The notes under the pieces are model-generated. The model saw only the letters and a list, made by a program, of their open reading frames with translations. It did no database searches and was not told the DNA's origin. The position numbers were made by a program, and so were the translations under genes. Below, one piece after another: positions 13,694 through 21,509 of a DNA stretch of 31,360 nucleotides (position 1 is the first letter of the stretch; each line of letters opens with the position of its first letter). The stretch comes from a virus, in the IMG/VR virus record IMGVR_UViG_3300035703_000313, positions 1-31,360 of that record; one strand, written 5' to 3'.

Positions 13694-14926
13694 TTACGCG
13701 CCGTCGTTGCCGTAGGCGAACGACACAGCGTGACGGACGCCAACATCGACGCTCTGGAGAGCCACGATGCGGACGGTGCCGGTGTTCGACGAGGTGTACG
13801 GATCGACAGTGATGTCGAGACCGCCCCACATGCCGATCAGCAGGTCGCTGAAGTTGCCGAAGTAGACGTTACCGGCAGTCGCCTGCTGCGAGACGATAAG
13901 CGGGTAGCCGTTGGCTTCACCACGCTCAAGCACGAACATGCCCGAACCAGCGTCCTTCGCCTTGGTCTTCAGACCGCCAGCGGTGGCAGCGTCGGTGATG
14001 TACGACAGGTTGCCCATGAGCGCGTTGTCAACAGCCACAGCCGTTTCCAGCGACACCATTTCGGCAAAGGTCGGAACCGCAGCCGCGAACGCCGTGACGG
14101 TGTTCACGCCCGAAGTGTTGAGGATGCCGGTCGGCTGGCCGCTCGAGCCCGAACCTTCCAGACCGCCCTTGTCGATGGCAATCGCCAGCGCCTGAGTCAG
14201 GTCATCACGCACCAGAGCCTCAATGTCCAGCGAGGACTGGAGGATCATCTGACGGGTCATGTCCGTGAAGGCACCAACGGTCTTCGGCGACATGCTGATC
14301 GCACCGAAGGTCGGTTCGCTTTCCGAAGAAGCGCCGCCCTGGGTGCTGATCCAGCCACCAGCCGAAGCAGTGGCCTTGGTCGGGATCGACACGTTGCCCT
14401 GAAGGCCGGTGAGCATACGCGCACCAGCAGCCATGACCGACGAAGCGTTACGCAGAACGTCCACGAACTCACCCGAAAGCAGGTCGGTGGCGACCAGTTC
14501 GTTGTCGTCGGTGGTGTTCAGGTCGCGCTTCCACGAACCGAGAATGTCGGTCGGGATCATGACGCCCTGAGCCGAACGGCCATAACGCTGTGCAGCAGCT
14601 TCCGAAGCAGCGAACTCGAAAGCAGCGGCTTCGCGCAGACGGCGGTCATTCGGATTGGCAAGAGCGGCGATGGCGCGAACGAGACGGAACTCCTTACGCT
14701 CCTTCCGGGTCAGGCCGATGTCGTTGTTCTCAAGCGGCTTGTCGTTGCCGATCACTTCGAGCAGTTCACCACGGAACTGTTCAATGCTCTTGCCCGACTT
14801 GATAGCAGCGTCGGCGAGGTCACGCTTGTTGTGACGCGCACCGAGATCGATGATGGCAGCGGCATTACGGGCAGCAGCTTCAGCAGCTTCGGCCCGAACC
14901 GCATCCAGATTCACTTCGTCAGCCAT
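13694..14926 (-). CDS. Major capsid protein from a possible internal start (410 aa)
   Basis: ATG 14926, in frame within the fusion gene, is preceded by AAGGAAG (14932-14938) at 5-nt spacing, a better ribosome site than most in the window. It falls exactly at the boundary between protease and capsid, giving MADEVNLDAVRAEAAEAAAR..., a normal delta-domain start, and a 410-residue product of ordinary HK97-fold length. I infer that capsid subunits are made mainly from this start and the full fusion in small amounts. Nothing in sequence proves use of the start. Confidence 0.5.
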   Translation of the reverse strand: MADEVNLDAVRAEAAEAAARNAAAIIDLGARHNKRDLADAAIKSGKSIEQFRGELLEVIGNDKPLENNDIGLTRKERKEFRLVRAIAALANPNDRRLREAAAFEFAASEAAAQRYGRSAQGVMIPTDILGSWKRDLNTTDDNELVATDLLSGEFVDVLRNASSVMAAGARMLTGLQGNVSIPTKATASAGGWISTQGGASSESEPTFGAISMSPKTVGAFTDMTRQMILQSSLDIEALVRDDLTQALAIAIDKGGLEGSGSSGQPTGILNTSGVNTVTAFAAAVPTFAEMVSLETAVAVDNALMGNLSYITDAATAGGLKTKAKDAGSGMFVLERGEANGYPLIVSQQATAGNVYFGNFSDLLIGMWGGLDITVDPYTSSNTGTVRIVALQSVDVGVRHAVSFAYGNDGA

Positions 14927-16423
14927 TTTGGCTTCCTTTCTGATGGATGGTTCAACGGTAGGTTTGGGTTCGAGAGCAGCCGCGCTACGGCCCACGCCGA
15001 CTGACGGGTCAGCGGGGATCGAAACGACGGATACTTCCAGAGGGGACCAAGACCGCACGCGGTAGACATCCCGCTGCTTGTCGTCTCGCTCCATTTTGTT
15101 GACGCGGTAGCCGACCGAAATATTCGACCGAATACCATCGACAACATCCTGAAAGACCTCCTGAGCAAGCGCAGAGCGACCGAACCGGACTTTGGCGCGG
15201 AGCTTGCGATCCTCTGAGAGGCTCACAGATTCGATAACGCCGATCTGACGTTCCATGTCATGATCGAGCAAAAGAGGGGCGCGACCCGAAGCCAGAAAGC
15301 CCAGGTCAATAGCGCCAGCTTCGTGGACAAGGATTTCCTTGCCAAAGGACCGCTCCACAGGAAGCTCAGACGACACAGCGATGTGCGCGGTGCGCTTTTC
15401 CTCATCGATGGTCTTGGGCTCCATCGCAAAGGCACGGCGGCCAATCTCGCCACTGCCCTTGCGGTCAGCCTCAAGCATAGGCTCCATATCGTCGCTGTAC
15501 TCTTCTTCTGCGTCTTCGGGCTCGACGGTTGCGAGTTCCGAAGTGTCAACTTCGACCTCAACCTTAACCTTCATGCGCTCTTCAAGAGACTCTGGCACAG
15601 TACGTTCCCCAGTGGCTTCTTCGAACTCAATAACATCAAAGTCTCGCTCACTCAACCACGCCCGCGCAGCAGCCACGCTGTAGAGTGCGCTATCGAAGCG
15701 AATAGATTGTAGCTCAGAAGGCCCATCGTCCATAAGACCAAAGATAAAATCAATACCATCGCCACCAGCGTCATTGTCGCGCCTAAAACCATCAAACCGA
15801 TCAGGGTCCGCAAGTCTTGCAGCATGTTCATTAGGATACGGTCGATAGTCATCATAGCTTCTAATCTCATTGATCTTCGTGAGAGTCGAGAAGCGGTGCC
15901 CGACCATCACATCAGTCTCTTCGCCATTGCGGTACAGGCGAATAAGGGCAGCGGGGTCGTCCTCGGTCGCATTCAAAGTGAAATCCGTGTCAGGCACTTC
16001 CAACTGCCCTTCACGAACGATGCGCTCGATCCGACCCCGCGCCCGCCCCCCAGACGAGTTCCACGACACGAAATCACCGATGCTCAACTCATCAGCCGCA
16101 GCCCGCTCGTTATCCATACCAGCCACCTTGTCACGGCTCCATGCGAACCCGGCGTCACCACCCCAGAGGGCGTGTGCAATCCTTCCGTTCGAGGGATAAC
16201 CATCTTCGCCAGGACGGAAGCCCACGGCCTGCTTGTCAACCTCATGGCGGCTAAAGAAGCTGAACATCCGCTTGACCGTCTCTTCCGACAGATTGCGTCC
16301 ATTCACAATGTCCCGCGCCCGGGCGATCCCAACCTCGGTGCCACCCCGACCAAGCTCCCGCCGCCAATCCAGACCGCGCTGGGCCTCTTCGACCATGCCT
16401 TCGGTGGGCTTATACTCCGCCAT
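13694..16423 (-). CDS. Prohead protease/HK97-type major capsid protein fusion (909 aa)
   Basis: One gene carries several units. Residues about 6-100 (KPTEGMVEEAQRGLDW ... ALWGGDAGFAWS) form a domain seen in phage head proteins. Residues about 116-190 (SIGDFVSWNSSGGRARGRIE ... GHRFSTLTKI) resemble the Hva1/TUDOR domain. A variable acidic stretch comes next. An S78-like HK97 prohead protease spans about 340-480, with His 388 in LLLDHDM and Ser 436 in SNISVGY. From residue 500 comes a delta/scaffold helix region and the HK97-fold capsid body (QGVMIPTDILG, SIPTKATASAGGW, GGLEGSGSSGQPTGIL). The protease should remove scaffold segments after shell assembly. ATG 16423 overlaps the portal gene by 14 bases. 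An internal ribosome site at residue 500 suggests separate capsid synthesis. Confidence 0.88.
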   Translation of the reverse strand: MAEYKPTEGMVEEAQRGLDWRRELGRGGTEVGIARARDIVNGRNLSEETVKRMFSFFSRHEVDKQAVGFRPGEDGYPSNGRIAHALWGGDAGFAWSRDKVAGMDNERAAADELSIGDFVSWNSSGGRARGRIERIVREGQLEVPDTDFTLNATEDDPAALIRLYRNGEETDVMVGHRFSTLTKINEIRSYDDYRPYPNEHAARLADPDRFDGFRRDNDAGGDGIDFIFGLMDDGPSELQSIRFDSALYSVAAARAWLSERDFDVIEFEEATGERTVPESLEERMKVKVEVEVDTSELATVEPEDAEEEYSDDMEPMLEADRKGSGEIGRRAFAMEPKTIDEEKRTAHIAVSSELPVERSFGKEILVHEAGAIDLGFLASGRAPLLLDHDMERQIGVIESVSLSEDRKLRAKVRFGRSALAQEVFQDVVDGIRSNISVGYRVNKMERDDKQRDVYRVRSWSPLEVSVVSIPADPSVGVGRSAAALEPKPTVEPSIRKEAKMADEVNLDAVRAEAAEAAARNAAAIIDLGARHNKRDLADAAIKSGKSIEQFRGELLEVIGNDKPLENNDIGLTRKERKEFRLVRAIAALANPNDRRLREAAAFEFAASEAAAQRYGRSAQGVMIPTDILGSWKRDLNTTDDNELVATDLLSGEFVDVLRNASSVMAAGARMLTGLQGNVSIPTKATASAGGWISTQGGASSESEPTFGAISMSPKTVGAFTDMTRQMILQSSLDIEALVRDDLTQALAIAIDKGGLEGSGSSGQPTGILNTSGVNTVTAFAAAVPTFAEMVSLETAVAVDNALMGNLSYITDAATAGGLKTKAKDAGSGMFVLERGEANGYPLIVSQQATAGNVYFGNFSDLLIGMWGGLDITVDPYTSSNTGTVRIVALQSVDVGVRHAVSFAYGNDGA
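14932..14938 (-). promoter_or_regulatory. Internal Shine-Dalgarno AAGGAAG before the capsid domain
   Basis: Minus-strand AAGGAAG is followed by CCAAA and ATG 14926. It lies inside the coding region, at the linker between protease and capsid parts. Its position decides the proposed second start. Confidence 0.55.
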
Positions 16424-17891
16424 CAGTCGGCTCCTCCGGCATTGGCTTCGCGGCCTCGTTCCCACCGAAGGGCTGGAAGGCCAGCTTCAGGCCCAGACTG
16501 TCAGCGAGTTCCTGATCGCGCTGAATCTGTGAGAAGGTCTCTTCGATGTCGCGGCCATACTGGTTCGACACATCTTGCATCGACATGATGCCATTGTGCA
16601 TGGCGGTAACCGCAGCATTGATTTCCTTCTGCGGATCGACCCACTGCCAGCCACGCGGACGGAACACACTCGCAGTGAAGAACTTGTCGAAGCGTGTGGC
16701 CGGGATCGGAACAACCCCGAACTCCATCGCGTTCATCAGCCAAGCTGAATAAGCAGGCAGCACGAAGTGTTCGAGCAGGAACTTCTGCATCCGCTTGTAA
16801 GCGTCCCGCTCTTCCAGCGCGCCCTGGCGGATCGAGCTATAGGAAGTCCCCTCCAGATCGTTCGAGAGCGAGGCGTAGGAAACTCCCAGACCCGAAGCCA
16901 GACCGCGCAGGATGCCCTTCTCAAAGTCGGCAAAGGCAGTCGCAGGATGGTTCATGTCGAACGGCTTGAAATCCACCCCAGCCGGTAGCTGGTGGAACAT
17001 GCCGGGTTCAGCATCGATGATCGGCACCCGACCATCGTAATCATCCGCCGGAACCTCATCCCCGCTGTCGCTAATGAAGAACCCCATCTTCGACGCAGCC
17101 ATGCGGCTGGCGACGAGTTCCGCCTCGCGGTGAGCGTTAAGCATCTTCAGCGGAGCGATGGCCGGTGCCATCCACGGCTCGCCACGAGTCTGACCGGCAC
17201 GTATCGGATCGAACACATGGATCATGCTCGAAGCAGGCACACGCTTGGTCACCGAACTGCGGATGCTCGACATGTCGTAATCGCCAGGGTGATTGGTCTT
17301 CACCCAGTATGCAACAGGCCGATTGAACTCATCGACCTCGACACCCATCCGAATGCGGTTGCCGTTCTGCGCAATCTCGTTCTTCTTCTCGTCGATCAAA
17401 TCCGCTTCGACCGGATGGAAGGCAATCCCGTGCGGGAAGCGCCGGTTGCGCACGATCTGAATGAATGCCTCGCCGTCACGGGCAGTGGCCTCGATCACAT
17501 ACTGCTGAAGATCGACCCACGACCGGCGACCGTCAGCGGTGCAGTTCCCCATCAGGTTAAACTGCGCCCAAGCGTTCTCGATGATGGTGTTGCCGACCAC
17601 ATCCATCGAGCCGTTGTCGTTGCGCGCCTTGACCTGCAAGGTCATGCCCTGGTCGCCGACGACGTTGGTCTTCAGCAGCGTCAAGTAACGCTTTACATAT
17701 ACATCGTTGCGGGCCAGCTCGCGCGAGCGGTTCCGCATCAGCACCAGATCGGTGCGAAGCTCGCTGTCGGCACTGCGGTTTGACGAAGTAAAGTCAGCAA
17801 ACAAGCGGCCAGTGTTGGCGGCTTGATAACTGCGCTTCTGCACACCCTTCCGCTCTACCGGCAAGCCGAAAATCTCGCGCCAGATGCTCAT
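16410..17891 (-). CDS. Portal protein, lambda family
   Basis: A 493-residue lambda gpB-like portal. Visible family features are the N-terminal helix region with NRSRELARNDVYVKRYLTLL, the segment VGDQGMTLQVKAR, the core DGEAFIQIVRNRRF and VEADLIDEKKNE. Further on are VIHVF-type IHVFDPIRAGQTRGEPWMAPAI and GLGVSYASLSNDLEGTSYSS. It forms the dodecameric ring at the packaging vertex and binds the terminase. ATG 17891 (MSIWREIFGLPVER) overlaps the connector stop as ATGA; a longer upstream reading is shadow sequence of that gene. It overlaps the protease-capsid gene by 14 bases. Confidence 0.92.
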   Translation of the reverse strand: MSIWREIFGLPVERKGVQKRSYQAANTGRLFADFTSSNRSADSELRTDLVLMRNRSRELARNDVYVKRYLTLLKTNVVGDQGMTLQVKARNDNGSMDVVGNTIIENAWAQFNLMGNCTADGRRSWVDLQQYVIEATARDGEAFIQIVRNRRFPHGIAFHPVEADLIDEKKNEIAQNGNRIRMGVEVDEFNRPVAYWVKTNHPGDYDMSSIRSSVTKRVPASSMIHVFDPIRAGQTRGEPWMAPAIAPLKMLNAHREAELVASRMAASKMGFFISDSGDEVPADDYDGRVPIIDAEPGMFHQLPAGVDFKPFDMNHPATAFADFEKGILRGLASGLGVSYASLSNDLEGTSYSSIRQGALEERDAYKRMQKFLLEHFVLPAYSAWLMNAMEFGVVPIPATRFDKFFTASVFRPRGWQWVDPQKEINAAVTAMHNGIMSMQDVSNQYGRDIEETFSQIQRDQELADSLGLKLAFQPFGGNEAAKPMPEEPTDGGV

Positions 17892-18478
17892 TGGAACCGA
17901 ACCTTTACGCTGGTGCTGCTCTGGCGACCGTTTCTGATGTCGCTGTCCCGCTTTTCCTTCTTGACCTCGCGGCGGTAGTAATTGCGCCACTCGATGAGAT
18001 CAGTGATCGACATCTTCGCCAGCGAACGGCCCTGGATGGAATAGGATGACACATCGCTGTCGGCGCGGCCCTGAAGGATGGTCTCAATCTTATCCAGCAT
18101 GATCTCCGCGTGACTGCGGGGATCGCTGCCGTTGACATCGAGATCGGGCATCGCAGTAAACGTGCCGGTATCGACGACGATCCGGTTGCCGGTTGATGTC
18201 TGCGTGACCTCAAGCTGCCAGTGATAGTAGCCCGGGACGAAGGATTCGGACTGCGCACTAGTCACAGTGAAAAGATAGTAGCTCGGATTGGATTCCGTGG
18301 CAGTGATCTGGATTTCGCTGGAACCACCGCCAGTGATCCGCGCCACATAGGTGGCCGAATAACTAGCGGTCGGGTAATCCTCGACCAGATCGCTCCTCTT
18401 CCACTGGATGAAATCGCCGACCGTGACGGTTAGCGGCTCCCTCTCAGGGGCATTAGAAGCGTCGAAGAGATTAGCCAT
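17888..18478 (-). CDS. gpW-like head-tail connector with N-terminal Ig-like part
   Basis: It lies between large terminase and portal, the place of lambda W. The C-terminal 60 residues (SIQGRSLAKMSITDLIEWRNYYRREVKKE, read in parts) match the helix-hairpin style of gpW-like joining proteins. The first 115 residues are strand-rich (TVTVGDFIQWKRSDL; YYLFTVTSAQSESF; YYHWQLEVTQTSTGNRIVV) and look like an immunoglobulin-type domain, making the 196-residue protein about three times the size of lambda gpW. It is coupled to the portal by ATGA. Confidence 0.7.
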   Translation of the reverse strand: MANLFDASNAPEREPLTVTVGDFIQWKRSDLVEDYPTASYSATYVARITGGGSSEIQITATESNPSYYLFTVTSAQSESFVPGYYHWQLEVTQTSTGNRIVVDTGTFTAMPDLDVNGSDPRSHAEIMLDKIETILQGRADSDVSSYSIQGRSLAKMSITDLIEWRNYYRREVKKEKRDSDIRNGRQSSTSVKVRFQ

Positions 18479-18481
18479 CCG

Positions 18482-20341
18482 TCACCGCCAATTATTCACG
18501 AACCCACCTTTTCGCCGCGCCGCCGCACGGGCGTTGACGAGCGGACTGGCTTCTTCCTTGGAAGCCGAGAAATCCTCACTCTTCTCTATATCAGAGAAAT
18601 ACCGTTTTGCAATGCTGTCCATGTTTACGTTCAGAATGGCAAGCGCAGCCATAGCATAAACGCGAACGTCCAGTGCCTCGTTTCTGGTGCGCGTTTTAAT
18701 CCAGCCGCGCTTAGGGTAGCCCTTGTGGTAGCGGATAACTTGCTTTTCGGCGGTCAACTGCCTGAAATGCTCTTCGTCCAGCCGATCATGGAAGTGGCAA
18801 TACCCGGGCCCTGCTTCATTCTGCCGCAAACGGGCATAAAACAGTTCCTTGGCCGTATCGACACCTACCGGATAGAGCGGAACCTTGCCGATGTTGTTCT
18901 TGCTGGGGCGACCGACAATCGGCTTGCCTTCCCCGCCAACGCCCTTGATGGCGAACACCCTGTGTCCTGCCCGCGTCTTTGCGTAATTGTAGACCGCCCG
19001 CGTATGGTGACCACCAGAGTCGATGCAGGTGGCCCTAATGATCATGGGCTTCCCAATCGGATGCTCGAATGTCTGAAGCAGCACATCATCCAACTGTTTC
19101 CACAATTGTGGTGACGAGGGATCGCCATGCAGAACCCGATAATCGACGCACCAGCTTTCCTCGCCAGCCCCCCAGCCGACTACCTCGATCTCAAGGCGGT
19201 CGTCCTGAACGTCTACGCCTGCCGTCAGAAGGGCGACCTCTTCCGGCACCCCGTCATAACTCTCACGCCGCTGGACAAGCTCCACATCGTCAACGCCCTC
19301 GCCCTGATCTTCCCACGTTTCACCGAGGAAGGTATTGACGAAAGTCTTCAGCCGCATGGGATCTTTCTTGGCCGCGAGGAACTCCTCGACAGCATCTGCC
19401 AGCACCACCCAGGGCGAGTAGAGCGCACTGAGGTGGAAGCCAGCCACCCCATTGAAGGGGCGGGTCGCCTGCCATTCGCCCTGTGAGATCGCCCGATTGC
19501 GCATCGCGTCTGACCAGCACGATCCGCAATGCTCGCACACGTAGTGCGGGCTCTTCGGATCAGACCATTGGACATTCGCCCATTTCAGTTCCTGCCGCTG
19601 CCCGCAATCAGGACATGGCACCATGAAGCGGCGCTTGTCTGATTCCTCATAGGCTGACTCGATCCTGCTCGCCCCCCGATTGGTCGGGGTCGAGACCTCG
19701 ATTATTTTACGATTCCAGAATGTAGCTGCGCGGCGCTTCGCGAGAGAAATAGGATCACCTTCCTCACCCGCGCTAGCAGGGTATCGGTCCACCTCGTCAC
19801 ACAGGACGACCCGGATCGGACGAGAAGCAAGGGAAGATGGACTGTTAGCCCCAACAAGAGACAGAGCGCCACCAGGAAATACCTTGTGCAGAGTCGTATT
19901 GTTCGCATCTTTCGCCTTACTGTCCTTTACCTTGTCACGCAGCACGGGAGTGGAGCGTAACAGACCTGCGGTAACGCGGTCTTTCGAGAACGCCTGCGCC
20001 ATGTCCACGGTCGGCTGCATCAGCAGGATCGGGGCAGGGTCGTGCGCCATATGGTAGCCGATGGTGTTCAGCAGGATTTCCGACTTGCCAAGCTGGGCCG
20101 CGCACATGACGACGACCTCCTTGACCGCCGGATCAGAACACGCATCCATGATCCCGCGCTGATATTCGGCACGGCTGGTGATCCAGCGCCCCGGCTCCGC
20201 CGAAGATTGACTGTCGAGCCGCCGTTCCAGATCGGCCCACTCAGCGACCGACAGCCGAGGCGGCGGTGTCAGGTGCTTCATCGCCTCGCCGAACCGAGCC
20301 AAGGCACCTTCGCGGATCGAGGGGTCGAGTGTCGGGGTCAT
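18482..20341 (-). CDS. Terminase large subunit, lambda gpA family
   Basis: A 619-residue packaging motor. The ATPase domain has a variant Walker A at about residues 81-88 (AAQLGKSE) and Walker B at 178-185 (VVLCDEVD). CPDC (243) and CEHC (269) probably bind zinc, as seen in gpA relatives. The nuclease domain begins with AGVDVQDDRLEIEVVGWG near 374, its aspartates being metal ligands, followed by ATCIDSGGHHTRAVYNYA. The protein cuts concatemers at cos and drives DNA into the prohead through the portal. The gpA family implies cos-type packaging. ATG 20341 overlaps the small subunit stop (ATGA). Confidence 0.93.
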   Translation of the reverse strand: MTPTLDPSIREGALARFGEAMKHLTPPPRLSVAEWADLERRLDSQSSAEPGRWITSRAEYQRGIMDACSDPAVKEVVVMCAAQLGKSEILLNTIGYHMAHDPAPILLMQPTVDMAQAFSKDRVTAGLLRSTPVLRDKVKDSKAKDANNTTLHKVFPGGALSLVGANSPSSLASRPIRVVLCDEVDRYPASAGEEGDPISLAKRRAATFWNRKIIEVSTPTNRGASRIESAYEESDKRRFMVPCPDCGQRQELKWANVQWSDPKSPHYVCEHCGSCWSDAMRNRAISQGEWQATRPFNGVAGFHLSALYSPWVVLADAVEEFLAAKKDPMRLKTFVNTFLGETWEDQGEGVDDVELVQRRESYDGVPEEVALLTAGVDVQDDRLEIEVVGWGAGEESWCVDYRVLHGDPSSPQLWKQLDDVLLQTFEHPIGKPMIIRATCIDSGGHHTRAVYNYAKTRAGHRVFAIKGVGGEGKPIVGRPSKNNIGKVPLYPVGVDTAKELFYARLRQNEAGPGYCHFHDRLDEEHFRQLTAEKQVIRYHKGYPKRGWIKTRTRNEALDVRVYAMAALAILNVNMDSIAKRYFSDIEKSEDFSASKEEASPLVNARAAARRKGGFVNNWR

Positions 20342-20775
20342 TTGCCGACTGCCTGCACCTTGCGGGGGCGACCACGCTTCTTCGGGGCAGGCTTGGCCTC
20401 GGTCGGCTCATCACTTTGTACGGCTCCTGTGCGTACAGGGTCGATCTGCGGCTGGTAGTTCGACAGTTCCGTCAATGCCTCGCGCAATTGCTGCTCCAGC
20501 AGGTCTTTGACGATGCCAACGTCCGTCTCATTCGCCAGCACTGGCGCGATCTTTGTCGGCAGGCCGAGGAACTTCGCCTTCGCCGCCTGAAGCACGGTCT
20601 CCCACGCAGAGACGACATCGTCCGTCAGGCACAGGGTGCCTCTGATGCGGGCAAGCTCCAATTCGGCGATCTCAGCGTCCGCATTCATCTTGCGAGTGCG
20701 GGCAGTGTCGTAATCTGAGCCGATTAGGATGCCGCCAGTGGTCGGCTTGCGGGGTGGTTTGGCTTGGCTAGTCAT
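20338..20775 (-). CDS. Terminase small subunit (Nu1-like position) with AT-hook-like tail
   Basis: A 145-residue protein directly upstream of the large terminase. The start MTSQAKPPRKPTTGG at ATG 20775 is preferred to one 13 codons earlier. Its central helices (NADAEIAELELARIRGTLCL; DDVVSAWETVLQAAKAKFLGLPTKIAPVLA) have the pattern of Nu1/DUF1441-like small terminases, which bind the packaging site and recruit the large subunit. I do not see a clear N-terminal helix-turn-helix. The C-terminus APKKRGRPRKVQ is an AT-hook-like RGRPRK motif, probably an extra DNA contact. It is the first gene of the late operon. Confidence 0.75.
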   Translation of the reverse strand: MTSQAKPPRKPTTGGILIGSDYDTARTRKMNADAEIAELELARIRGTLCLTDDVVSAWETVLQAAKAKFLGLPTKIAPVLANETDVGIVKDLLEQQLREALTELSNYQPQIDPVRTGAVQSDEPTEAKPAPKKRGRPRKVQAVGK

Positions 20776-21140
20776 AATGGAACCCGAAATAGCGATAAAA
20801 TCGCGGGATGGCAATTGGCCGAAAATCCCCCGTTCATGGCGCAGGATACCAACATTCGGCGTATGTCACCAAAAGATGGATCGCAGAATTGGTCACTCTG
20901 CAAAAAGTTCGGGGTCCGAATTACCCGCAGGGCAGGGCGCTCTGGAAGGACCCGTTCGGTAGTGGCCTTGCTGTCATGGTCCTAGGGCGGGCAGAAACGG
21001 GCCTAGGATTGACGCAATCGCATTGCCCTATACCTACCTACCCCGAATCAATCGACGCAAACCTCGCGCCTCTGATCGCGCCATATCGCTGGCAAGGCAA
21101 ACTCGCCCAATCTATGCGCGGGCTTGCGGATCGCGGGCAA
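20776..21140 (-). other. Gene-free region upstream of terS; candidate cos and late promoter
   Basis: These 365 bases separate the early terminator from the small terminase gene. Plus-strand readings across it lack a ribosome site and family resemblance, so I treat it as non-coding. Cos-type phages with gpA terminases usually carry their packaging site just before the small subunit gene. I see a 7-bp inverted repeat at 20980-21008 and an imperfect GGGTCC/GGACCC pair around 20912-20955, but no certain promoter and no recognisable cos core. Confidence 0.4.
20980..21008. repeat. Inverted repeat TCCTAGG ... CCTAGGA
   Basis: Two perfect 7-bp arms are separated by 15 bases, about 200 bp upstream of the small terminase start. 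The arms could be a binding site for the small terminase (cosB-like) or for a late-gene activator. The assignment is by position only. Confidence 0.5.
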
Positions 21141-21170
21141 AAGAAAAGCCCCGCCGGTTAGGGCGGGGCC
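21141..21170 (-). terminator. Rho-independent terminator of the early operon
   Basis: On the minus strand GGCCCCGCC (21170-21162) and GGCGGGGC (21155-21148) pair around the loop CTAACC, followed by TTTTCTTTT. It comes shortly after the 43-residue protein gene that ends at 21191 and insulates the late operon from early transcription. Confidence 0.85.
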
Positions 21171-21190
21171 TTCACGCTATCTTCTGGCAT

Positions 21191-21322
21191 TCACTCGATC
21201 ATGCCATCGACGATGCGGTTCGCTCGTTCGCATTGCGCGTCCGTCATGCTGCCGCAATCAGTTCGCGTTGCCCAAGCCGTGATCACCATTACAAACGCAA
21301 AGAACACTAATGCCTTTCCCAT
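21191..21322 (-). CDS. Small exported or membrane protein (43 aa)
   Basis: The frame reads MGKALVFFAFVMVITAWATR followed by a short polar part with two Cys (TDCGSMTDAQCERANRIVD). GGAGTAA just upstream is the ribosome site and contains the stop of the preceding gene. One N-terminal hydrophobic helix may be a signal peptide or an anchor, leaving about 25 residues in the periplasm with a possible disulphide. It is the last gene before the early terminator. Function unknown. Confidence 0.6.
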   Translation of the reverse strand: MGKALVFFAFVMVITAWATRTDCGSMTDAQCERANRIVDGMIE

Positions 21323-21326
21323 AATC

Positions 21327-21509
21327 TTACTCCCCAGCAACCTTGCGGCACTCACCCGCCCAATACTCGAAGTCGAAGCCCTGGCACACAGCCAGCGAGT
21401 GACCGTTCTTGTACATGCGATCAGCCATAGCCAGTAGTACTTCCAGCTCGTTAATGAGCCGCAGAGCCTGAGCGTGGCGCGGGCCTTCGGGGATGCAGTT
21501 ATCGTTCAT
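21327..21509 (-). CDS. Hypothetical phage protein (60 aa)
   Basis: A small helical protein (MNDNCIPEGPRHAQALRLIN...; EVLLAMADRMYKNG; ECRKVAGE). It starts at an ATGA overlap with the upstream gene and ends 5 bases before the next ATG. No transmembrane segment and no known motif. Support comes from coupling and from an ordinary codon pattern. Confidence 0.55.
   Translation of the reverse strand: MNDNCIPEGPRHAQALRLINELEVLLAMADRMYKNGHSLAVCQGFDFEYWAGECRKVAGE

Noticed and set aside
13730-15004. 424-codon plus-strand frame opposite the capsid gene
   Set aside because: It is a GC-driven antisense frame; the minus strand encodes clear HK97 capsid and protease motifs.
20808-21161. Plus-strand frame of 117 codons in the region upstream of terS
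   Set aside because: No ribosome site, no recognisable domain, runs into the terminator hairpin, and opposes both flanking operons.
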